A stretch of DNA of 5,600 bases, taken from an uncultured Hymenobacter sp. (lineage in GTDB: Bacteria > Bacteroidota > Bacteroidia > Cytophagales > Hymenobacteraceae). The stretch lies in assembly GCA_937871705.1 (NCBI GenBank), contig CALMOO010000247.1:14742-20341 (forward strand). The letters run 5' to 3'. Made by a program: the position numbers and the translations under genes. Numbering within the stretch: the first letter of the stretch is position 1; each line of letters starts with the position of its first letter. This document shows, piece by piece, positions 1 to 4,849 of the stretch. The notes beneath the pieces were generated by a model that saw only the letters and a program-made list of their open reading frames with translations, had not been told where the DNA came from and made no database searches.

Positions 1-386
1 AGCAAGGCAAAATCAACCAGTCGCAGCACCACCCACACTACAGTAATAATTATTCCTAAGTGAAATAAGCTTAGTAGCGCCACCTTAGGCCAAGGCTCGG
101 CCCCTTTTAACGGGGTTGGGGGCAGGGGGTAGCGCAACACGCTAAAAGCCACGTAAATTGTTGCCAAGTACAGCAACGTGCTGAGTGGCTGAATCAGTAA
201 ATCATGCAGCTCCTGCTCAGTCACGCCTGCTGTGTAGCGCCTGGTAAGCCGGAACAGTGCCGAACTCAGCAAGCGGGTCAGCAAGCGATTCAAAATACTG
301 CCTATCAATAAGATAATTAAGGCAATAAAATAGTCAAACAGTTCGTTACCCAATAGGGTACGGTGCATGAGGGGAGGTATTTCCAT
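1..386 (-). CDS. MscS-like mechanosensitive channel, N-terminal part (runs off the left edge)
   Basis: The minus strand is open from an ATG at 386 to the window edge, giving 128 codons without a stop. The product is strongly hydrophobic, with three predicted membrane segments: about residues 16-36 (FDYFIALIILLIGSIL), 64-84 (LIQPLSTLLYLATIYVAF) and 101-127 (KVALLSLFHLGIIITVVWVV). Between the first two lies a basic, amphipathic stretch (RLLTRLLSSALFRLTRRYT). This arrangement resembles the variable N-terminal membrane domain of small-conductance mechanosensitive channel proteins of Bacteroidota, which relieve osmotic pressure across the inner membrane. The diagnostic pore helix and the beta domain would lie beyond the edge, so the family call is by resemblance only; another multi-pass membrane protein is possible. 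A second in-frame ATG at 368 (residue 7) is an alternative start. No Shine-Dalgarno sequence is visible before either. The gene is divergent from the ArsR-type regulator, with 296 bases between the two starts. Confidence 0.65.
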   Translation of the reverse strand, partial: MEIPPLMHRTLLGNELFDYFIALIILLIGSILNRLLTRLLSSALFRLTRRYTAGVTEQELHDLLIQPLSTLLYLATIYVAFSVLRYPLPPTPLKGAEPWPKVALLSLFHLGIIITVVWVVLRLVDFAL

Positions 387-483
387 TAGTAGACGCCAGC
401 AGAAAATTCTTGCTGACTCGCTTCAATACGCACAGTTTCGGGTACCAGTTGATGCTTAGGCGCCCTTAAGACTCTGGCGCTTA

Positions 484-509
484 CTTAAAATAAATATAAA
501 CATTTTAAG
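484..509. repeat. Perfect 8-bp inverted repeat, possible operator
   Basis: The arms CTTAAAAT (484-491) and ATTTTAAG (502-509) are exact reverse complements separated by 10 bases. The arm centres are 18 bases apart, somewhat under two helical turns, a spacing that a dimeric winged-helix protein could read. It lies about 100 bases upstream of the channel start and 174 bases upstream of the arsR-type start. In DNA this AT-rich, an 8-base match could also arise by chance. Confidence 0.3.
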
Positions 510-603
510 AAAAAAGTGTTATAAAGTAATCGGTATTATTACATATTTTACTTCAGCATTAGGTCATTATATTGTTCTGATTACTAGTGTATGATATAAG
601 ACA

Positions 604-615
604 TTAAATATTTAA
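604..615. repeat. Perfect 12-bp palindrome TTAAATATTTAA, possible operator
   Basis: TTAAATATTTAA is its own reverse complement with no spacer. It lies 67 bases upstream of the arsR-type start codon, close to where RNA polymerase would bind, so a repressor sitting here could block that promoter. The base composition is simple A/T, so chance occurrence is a real alternative. It shares the TTAA/TTTAA character of the repeat at 484-509, but the two are not copies of one another. Confidence 0.25.
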
Positions 616-633
616 GAACTAATCTTCTTACCA

Positions 634-661
634 TTGCGTACTAACATCGTTCCTATCTTTA
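634..661 (+). promoter_or_regulatory. Weak candidate promoter of the arsR-type gene
   Basis: TATCTTTA (654-661) differs in one base from the Bacteroidota -7 consensus TAnnTTTG. A TTG (634-636) lies 17 bases before it, slightly closer than the usual spacing of about 19-21 to the -33 element. Initiation would fall near 667, leaving a leader of roughly 16 bases. A second TATCTTT starts at 664 and could be an alternative box. The match is poor and I hold it loosely. Confidence 0.2.
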
Positions 662-682
662 ATTATCTTTTCTCGTTTTTCA

Positions 683-1006
683 ATGAAACCATTGCACTCG
701 CGTGTTGAAGCGCAACAGCTGGACCGCGCTGCCGCTATGCTCAAAGTCCTATCCCATCCTAAGCGCTTAGCTATTGTTGACCTGCTAGGTAAACTCAAAG
801 GGAGCAAAGACCAGCAGATGTCGGTAACCGAAATCTACCAAGCACTTGACCTGCCTCAGGCTATCGCCTCGCAGCACCTCATCACCCTCAAAGACCGGGG
901 CGTGTTGAAATCCAACAAGATTGGCACGAAGATATATTATGCCTTAGCCGTGCCGCAGCTAATGAAAGTTATTGATACCCTGGAGGATTATTCGGCCAGA
1001 ATGTAA
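683..1006 (+). CDS. ArsR/SmtB-family winged-helix transcriptional regulator
   Basis: This 107-residue cytoplasmic DNA-binding protein has the usual length of the ArsR family, which act as dimeric repressors released by a ligand. The opening helix holds the family signature MLKVLSHPKRLAIVDLL (19-35). The helix-turn-helix follows as MSVTEIYQALDLPQAIASQHLITLKDRGVL (46-75), with recognition helix near 58-70, and then the beta-wing KSNKIGTKIYYAL (76-88). The stretch GKLKGSKDQQ (36-45) makes the loop before the helix-turn-helix longer than usual. There is no cysteine anywhere, so the classical CxC metal site of ArsR/CadC (ELCVCD) and the thiol switches of redox-sensing members are absent. The inducer is therefore unknown, and arsenic sensing should not be assumed. 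The ATG at 683 is the first after an in-frame TAA (620-622). The gene is monocistronic, convergent with hemA, and stops with TAA, the only non-TAG stop seen here. Autoregulation is likely by analogy with the family. Confidence 0.88.
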   Translation: MKPLHSRVEAQQLDRAAAMLKVLSHPKRLAIVDLLGKLKGSKDQQMSVTEIYQALDLPQAIASQHLITLKDRGVLKSNKIGTKIYYALAVPQLMKVIDTLEDYSARM

Positions 1007-1081
1007 AGGTCGATTAGTGAAGTTGGATTGTTGCTTAGCAATCTGCTCGTTACTAGAGTATTCAGCTAACATGCTGCAGAG

Positions 1082-1109
1082 AAAGGGCCGCTTAATCAAG
1101 CGGCCCTTT
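1082..1109. terminator. Bidirectional intrinsic terminator between arsR-type gene and hemA
   Basis: AAAGGGCCGCTT (1082-1093) and AAGCGGCCCTTT (1098-1109) pair perfectly over 12 bp around the four-base loop AATC. The GC core with flanking A and T runs gives a U-rich 3' end of four T's on the plus strand (1107-1110) and TTTC on the minus strand. It lies 75 bases after the arsR-type stop and about 30 bases after the hemA stop, so it can end both convergent transcripts. The remainder of 1007-1138 holds nothing else I can support. Confidence 0.88.
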
Positions 1110-1138
1110 TCGTGTTTACTATAGTAGTAGTGCCTACG

Positions 1139-2419
1139 CTAGGCAATGCTGGCTTGGTACTCCAAGTCAAAAATGTCGGTAAGTAGCGGAAGCAAATGCT
1201 CGGCCTCATCGCGGCGGCAAGCAGCTTTGAGGTGTAGCACGTGCTGCTTCAGCACCTTCTGCATAAGTGCGCGGGTAGCTTCATCGAGAAGCTTCACTTC
1301 AGAGGGGGTAGCACGCTTCTGGAAGCGGTCTAGCTCTTGCTGGCGCAGTTGCTCCAGGCTGGCCTTCATCCGTTGAATGATGGGCGAGACAAGCATATCC
1401 CGGCTCCAGTCGGCAAAATCGAGCAAGCTGCTGGCAATAAGCGCCCGCACCTGCGGCACGGCAGCCAAGCGCTGCTCTAGTGCTGCCGAAGCCTTGCTTT
1501 CGATGGCATCCACGTTATATACTAGCACGCCGGGCACCTGCTCCACATCGGTGGCCACGGAGCGGGGCACTGCCAAGTCGATGAAAAACTTGTAGCTCAG
1601 CACATCAAGGTGCGCCACCAGCTCGTGCGTGAAGAAGGGTGTTTCGCGATTTATCGACGAGATAATAACGTCGGCATCGCGCAAAGCTTCAGTTAGGCCC
1701 TCGAAATCAACAATTTGTAATTTCCCTGGCGCAAATTCGGCTGCCAACTGCTCGGCGCGTTCCCGGGTGCGGTTGCAGAGTGTCACGCTGGCAAAGCTCT
1801 TGCTCTCGGCTAAGTGCCGGCACACGTCAGTACCTATTTCGCCCAGCCCAACTACCAGCACGCGTGGGCCAGCTACATCAGCGGTCAATTCTTCGACCAG
1901 CTCCAAGGCGGCGTAGCTCATGGAAGCCGCGCCATCGCGAAAGCTGGTTTCCTGCTGCACGCGCTTATTGGTGAAGAAGATAGTGTGTAGCAGCCGGTGC
2001 AGAAAAGGCCCAGCTGCATCGGCATCAGCCGCCCATTGGTAGGCCAGCTTCACTTGGTTAATAATTTGCAAATCACCGACTACCTGCGCATCGAGGCCAA
2101 TAGCGACCTCAAACAGGTGCTTCGTGGCGGCTTCGGGCTCGAGGTATAAGTCGAAGTACGGCGCAAAGCTGCCGGCATCGGGGCGATGCTTCAAGTCGCC
2201 TAATGCGCGAATAATGGCGGCCGAGTAATCGTCGTCGTGCGCGTAGTAGACCTCAGTTCGGTTACACGTACTGAGCACGAGCAAATCGGTAAGGTGCAGC
2301 TCGGTACGCAGCTGCTGCAGAAAGCGGCGGCAGGCGGCTTCGTCCAAAGCCAGCAGCTCGCGAATAGCGAGCGGAGCTTTGCGAAACGAGAGACTAACAG
2401 CCTTAAATGGATGAGACAT
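1139..2419 (-). CDS. hemA: Glutamyl-tRNA reductase (HemA), C5 pathway of tetrapyrrole synthesis
   Basis: This cytoplasmic enzyme reduces glutamyl-tRNA(Glu) with NADPH to glutamate-1-semialdehyde, the first committed step toward 5-aminolevulinate, heme and other tetrapyrroles. At 426 residues it has the normal full length. The catalytic N-terminal domain carries STCNRTEVY (50-58), whose Cys52 is the thioester nucleophile, and the conserved His101 in HLFEVAIGLD. The motif GDLQIINQVKLAYQ (115-128) follows. FRDGAASMSYAALELV (160-175) leads into the NADPH-binding Rossmann domain with GLGEIG (191-196) and CNRT (215-218). The C-terminal helical dimerisation domain spans roughly 330-420. Relative to the E. 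coli enzyme as I remember it, the segment GLDSLVLGE reads GLDAQVVGD: Ala111 replaces a Ser and Asp116 replaces a Glu. The Asp is, I believe, common in Bacteroidota. The start at 2419 gives the expected N-terminus (MSHPFKAVSLSFRKAPLAIRE). The stop is TAG. The gene is convergent with the arsR-type gene and divergent from the kinase; no other hem gene is in view. Confidence 0.96.
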   Translation of the reverse strand: MSHPFKAVSLSFRKAPLAIRELLALDEAACRRFLQQLRTELHLTDLLVLSTCNRTEVYYAHDDDYSAAIIRALGDLKHRPDAGSFAPYFDLYLEPEAATKHLFEVAIGLDAQVVGDLQIINQVKLAYQWAADADAAGPFLHRLLHTIFFTNKRVQQETSFRDGAASMSYAALELVEELTADVAGPRVLVVGLGEIGTDVCRHLAESKSFASVTLCNRTRERAEQLAAEFAPGKLQIVDFEGLTEALRDADVIISSINRETPFFTHELVAHLDVLSYKFFIDLAVPRSVATDVEQVPGVLVYNVDAIESKASAALEQRLAAVPQVRALIASSLLDFADWSRDMLVSPIIQRMKASLEQLRQQELDRFQKRATPSEVKLLDEATRALMQKVLKQHVLHLKAACRRDEAEHLLPLLTDIFDLEYQASIA

Positions 2420-2446
2420 AGTACAGGTCGACCCGAGGCCGGCCTA

Positions 2447-2478
2447 CAAAATTACAGTAGAAACAATGGCTTTAAAAA
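2447..2478 (-). promoter_or_regulatory. Candidate Bacteroidota-type promoter of hemA
   Basis: Read on the minus strand, TAATTTTG (2454 down to 2447) matches the Bacteroidota -7 consensus TAnnTTTG at all six fixed positions. A T-run within TGTTTTT (2480-2474) lies 19 bases upstream, where the -33 TTTG element is expected; it lacks the final G. Initiation would fall near 2442, giving a leader of about 22 bases before the hemA ATG. A six-position match in some 170 intergenic bases has a modest chance of being random, but the position and spacing are right. Confidence 0.42.
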
Positions 2479-2590
2479 CATTGCGCGGAGCTACTAGGTT
2501 CGGGCGTTTCCGATAAAGTAGCCGATACTTTCTGATTCTCAGATAGGTTAGAAAGATTCTAAGTGAACGCGGCAGCCGGCCTAAGTCGTA

Positions 2591-3829
2591 ATGCAGGGTT
2601 TGCCCGACCTTTACGACTGCATGCTACCTCCTCTTTACGACCAAAAGTCACGTATCAAACTGCTTGTGCTACTGCTGGCCCTGCTTATTGCGGCAGCTAC
2701 TGTGGTGTATACCAATATATTAGTTCAGCGACTGTCTGAGCGTGAGCAGCACCAGATTGACTTGTATGCCAAAACGCTGCGCTACATTATCAACACAGAA
2801 GAGAGCTCGAACCTGCCTTTTTTGCAAGAGCAAATAATAAATGCAAATACCACGATTCCAGTCATTTTAACTGATGGAAAAAACATTAACGATGCCCATA
2901 ATTTGGGGCTCGGGCCTCATCTCTCAGTAGCTGACTCGGTGCGACAGATGAAAGGGTTGCTTTTGGAAATGCAAAAGCGGCATCCGCCCATCGTTATTGA
3001 GCTGGGTGGCGGCGAGCGCAACTACATTTTTTACCAGGACTCGCGCTTGCTGCGTGAGCTACGCACCTACCCCCTGGTACAGCTCGGGGTTATTGCTTCG
3101 CTGGCTATTTTGGCGTACCTGAGCTTCAGCTACTCGCGCCGCGCCGAGCAAAACCGTGTGTGGGTAGGGCTGGCCAAAGAAACGGCCCACCAGCTTGGCA
3201 CGCCGCTCAGTTCGCTGGTGGGCTGGCAAACGTACTTGCGCGAGTCGGAGCGCTTTCGCGATGAGCCCATCGTGGAGGAGCTGGGCAAAGACATCAAGCG
3301 ATTGGAGATTATTACGGAGCGCTTTAGCAATATTGGCTCAGTGCCTATTCTCAAAGCCGAAAACCTCTATCTCACCACCCGCAACGCTATTGCCTACCTC
3401 GAAGCCCGCGTGTCGCGCAAGGTCAAGTTCAGCATCGAGACCGACTTGCCGCTCGATACGCCCGCGTGCCTCAATGTGCCGCTCTTTGACTGGGTGGTGG
3501 AAAATATTTGCAAAAATGCCGTCGACGCCATGGATGGCCGCGGCAGCATCACGCTGCGCCTGCGCCCCGTGAAGGTGCGCCGCCAGTGGTGGCGCCGCCG
3601 CGCGCCGCGCCCGCAAGTGGCCATCGACATTACCGACACGGGCAAGGGCATCCCCAAAAACAAGCTGGAAAGCGTATTCCTGCCCGGCTACACTACCAAG
3701 AAGCGCGGCTGGGGCTTGGGCCTGGCCCTGGCGCGGCGCATTATTGAGAACTACCACGAAGGCCGCCTCTACGTCAAGTCGAGCGAGCTAGGCAAAGGCA
3801 CGACGTTTAGATTGGTACTCAATCAATAG
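2591..3829 (+). CDS. Two-TM membrane sensor histidine kinase
   Basis: This inner-membrane kinase should autophosphorylate on His200 and pass the phosphate to a response regulator not present here. The order of parts is TM1 about 22-42 (IKLLVLLLALLIAAATVVYT), a periplasmic sensor region of about 118 residues (43-160), and TM2 about 161-180. The HisKA helix follows with H-box ETAHQLGTPLSSL (197-209), then the ATPase domain: N-box ENICKNAVDAM (304-314), G1 DTGKGIP (349-355), F-box FLPGYTTK (363-370) and G2 GWGLGLAL (373-380). All ATP-binding motifs are intact. The residue after the histidine is Gln rather than the usual Glu/Asp. A very basic insert, VRRQWWRRRAPRP (329-341), separates N and G1 boxes. 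No HAMP domain is evident; TM2 leads almost directly to the H-box. The sensor ligand is unknown. The ATG at 2621 (residue 11, MLPPLYDQKSRIK) may be the true start, because the first ten residues look unlike a structured segment; neither start has a Shine-Dalgarno sequence. The stop is TAG. Confidence 0.92.
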   Translation: MQGLPDLYDCMLPPLYDQKSRIKLLVLLLALLIAAATVVYTNILVQRLSEREQHQIDLYAKTLRYIINTEESSNLPFLQEQIINANTTIPVILTDGKNINDAHNLGLGPHLSVADSVRQMKGLLLEMQKRHPPIVIELGGGERNYIFYQDSRLLRELRTYPLVQLGVIASLAILAYLSFSYSRRAEQNRVWVGLAKETAHQLGTPLSSLVGWQTYLRESERFRDEPIVEELGKDIKRLEIITERFSNIGSVPILKAENLYLTTRNAIAYLEARVSRKVKFSIETDLPLDTPACLNVPLFDWVVENICKNAVDAMDGRGSITLRLRPVKVRRQWWRRRAPRPQVAIDITDTGKGIPKNKLESVFLPGYTTKKRGWGLGLALARRIIENYHEGRLYVKSSELGKGTTFRLVLNQ

Positions 3830-3838
3830 CTCAATAAG

Positions 3839-3889
3839 GAGGGGGGTAGGGAAATGCTTCTAGTGAATAAGCATTTCCCTACCCCCCTC
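3839..3889. terminator. Perfect 21-bp hairpin between convergent kinase and rfbA, probable bidirectional terminator
   Basis: The arms 3839-3859 and 3869-3889 are exact reverse complements over 21 bases, around a nine-base loop (CTAGTGAAT). The left arm begins GAGGGGGGTAGGGA. The hairpin starts 9 bases after the kinase stop and lies 18 bases after the rfbA stop, so it sits where both transcripts should end. Neither direction has a U-tract (plus continues TGCGTCGG, minus continues CTTATTGA), so it is not a standard intrinsic terminator. It could instead protect 3' ends, block read-through as a very strong stem, or be one copy of a dispersed palindromic element. The inverted repeat itself is certain; the terminator role is inferred. 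Confidence 0.6.
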
Positions 3890-3907
3890 TGCGTCGGTTA
3901 CGCTAGC

Positions 3908-4789
3908 CTAAGCGCCGCCCATTACCAATTGGTCGGGCAAGTGCAGCAGGTAGTCGCCGTAGCCACTTTTGCGCAGCGGCTCGGCAATTGTGCGTAGCTC
4001 ATCGGCCGTAATAAAGCCTTGACGGTAAGCAGCTTCTTCAATGGAGCCCACTTTCAGGCCCTGGCGCTGCTCCAGTACGCGCACAAATTCGCCGGCTTGC
4101 ATCAGGCTCTCAAACGTGCCCGTATCGAGCCAGGCAGTGCCGCGGCCCAGAATGCCTACTTTCAGCTTGCCGCGACGTAGGTACTCGCGGTTCACATCCG
4201 TGATTTCGTACTCGCCACGTGGGCTGGGCTGCAGGTTTTTAGCGATTTTCACTACCTCGTTGTCGTAGAAGTACAAGCCGGGCACGGCGTAGTTGCTCTT
4301 GGGCTGAGCGGGCTTCTCCTCAATGCTGAGCGCCACGTTATTAGCATCAAATTCTACCACGCCGTAGCGCTCGGGGTCGTGCACGTGGTAGGCGTAAACT
4401 ACGCCGCCAGCGGGGTTGCTGTTGGCTTTGAGCAGCTCTTCCATGCCTTCGCCGGGAAAGATGTTGTCGCCGAGCACTAAGGCCACTTTATCATTTCCAA
4501 TAAAGTCGGCACCAAGCACAAAAGCTTGCGCGAGGCCGTTGGGCAGCTCTTGCACTACGTACTGGAAGTTGCAACCCAGATTCTGGCCATCGCCGAGCAG
4601 CTTCTGGAACTGCGCCTGGTCGTGAGGGGTCGTGATGATGAGGATTTCGCGAATGCCCGCCATCATCAGCAACGACAAGGGGTAGTAAATCATCGGCTTG
4701 TCATACACGGGCATGAGCTGCTTGCTGACGGCGAGCGTGAGCGGATGCAGCCGGGTGCCGGAGCCGCCGGCCAGAATGATACCTTTCAT
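3908..4789 (-). CDS. rfbA: Glucose-1-phosphate thymidylyltransferase (RmlA/RfbA)
   Basis: This cytoplasmic nucleotidyltransferase joins dTTP and glucose-1-phosphate to make dTDP-glucose and pyrophosphate, the entry to dTDP-rhamnose and related deoxysugars for surface polysaccharides. It is 293 residues, the normal length. The nucleotide-binding signature GGSGTRLHPLT (8-18) is followed by SKQLMPVYDKPMIYYPL (22-38). The metal-binding Asp108 lies in LGDNIF (106-111). Sugar-binding parts are EEKPAQPKSNYAVPGLYFYD (157-176) and GEYEITDVNREYL (192-204), and the second metal ligand is Asp223 in AWLDTGT (219-225). The C-terminal helical segment is present, as in full-length RmlA. The start at 4789 gives the canonical MKGIILAGGSGTRL; the leader just before it is CCCTACCCCCC, the opposite of a Shine-Dalgarno sequence. 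The stop is TAG. It follows the epimerase by 56 bases on the same strand, so co-transcription is likely, though a hairpin lies between them. rmlB, rmlC and rmlD are not in view. Confidence 0.96.
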   Translation of the reverse strand: MKGIILAGGSGTRLHPLTLAVSKQLMPVYDKPMIYYPLSLLMMAGIREILIITTPHDQAQFQKLLGDGQNLGCNFQYVVQELPNGLAQAFVLGADFIGNDKVALVLGDNIFPGEGMEELLKANSNPAGGVVYAYHVHDPERYGVVEFDANNVALSIEEKPAQPKSNYAVPGLYFYDNEVVKIAKNLQPSPRGEYEITDVNREYLRRGKLKVGILGRGTAWLDTGTFESLMQAGEFVRVLEQRQGLKVGSIEEAAYRQGFITADELRTIAEPLRKSGYGDYLLHLPDQLVMGGA

Positions 4790-4801
4790 GGGGGGTAGGG
4801 A
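4790..4801. repeat. 12-base G-rich repeat abutting the rfbA start; second copy at 3841-3852
   Basis: GGGGGGTAGGGA occurs at 4790-4801, touching the rfbA start codon, and again at 3841-3852, inside the left arm of the hairpin beyond the rfbA stop. The reverse complement of the same 12 bases forms part of the right arm (3876-3887). On the rfbA transcript the copy at the start reads UCCCUACCCCCC directly before AUG. Shorter GGGGGTAG/CTACCCCC words occur elsewhere (125-132, 1304-1311, 3067-3074), so a general sequence preference of the genome may contribute. Confidence 0.5.
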
Positions 4802-4808
4802 GTTGTTT

Positions 4809-4849
4809 TTAGCGCCGAGTTTTGCGAAGTGAGCAAAGCTCGGCGCTAA
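4809..4849 (-). other. 17-bp hairpin between epimerase gene and rfbA, overlapping the epimerase stop codon
   Basis: TTAGCGCCGAGTTTTGC (4809-4825) pairs with GCAAAGCTCGGCGCTAA (4833-4849) around the seven-base loop GAAGTGA. All 17 positions pair, one of them as a G-T wobble. The epimerase stop codon TAG (4846-4848) lies inside the stem, and the stem ends 19 bases before the rfbA ATG. On the transcribed strand the stem is followed by AAACAACT, not by T's, so it is not an ordinary terminator. It may be a processing or stabilising element that sets the ratio of the two products, or an attenuator; the structure is clear, the role is not. Confidence 0.55.

Larger units (their letters stand above)
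387..682. promoter_or_regulatory. AT-rich divergent intergenic region between the channel gene and the arsR-type gene
   Basis: This stretch has no credible gene on either strand. From about 481 to 680 it is strikingly AT-rich compared with its neighbours, as expected for a region holding two divergent promoters. It contains an inverted repeat (484-509), a 12-base palindrome (604-615) and a tandem TATCTTT pair (654-660 and 664-670). The half nearest the channel gene (387-480) is less AT-rich, and I see no defined site in it. The region is the natural place for an operator of the adjacent ArsR-family repressor; that is inference from position. Confidence 0.5.

Noticed and set aside
1031..1041. 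TTGCT-T-AGCAA small palindrome after the arsR-type gene
   Set aside because: Only 5-bp arms with a one-base centre, which cannot form a stable hairpin; the nearby 12-bp stem explains termination.
2237..2497. 86-codon plus-strand open frame running from hemA into the hemA-kinase gap
   Set aside because: Most of it is antisense to the hemA N-terminus, and the tail in the gap resembles no known protein.
3195..3747. Other open frames on both strands across the kinase (3195-3572, 3508-3747, 3394-3663, 3130-3354)
   Set aside because: All overlap the kinase in shifted frames and have low-complexity compositions.
3338..3757. 139-codon open frame antisense to the kinase
   Set aside because: It lies wholly inside the well-supported kinase coding region and its Ala/Arg/His-rich product has no recognisable domain; GC-rich third positions explain the openness.
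4526..4798. 90-codon plus-strand open frame opposite rfbA
   Set aside because: Antisense shadow of the canonical RmlA N-terminus; no domain or start signal.
3841..4801. 12-base direct repeats around rfbA as target-site duplications of an inserted element
   Set aside because: rfbA is an intact housekeeping-type gene with no transposase, the repeat is low complexity, and an inverted copy also exists; a shared G-rich word fits better.
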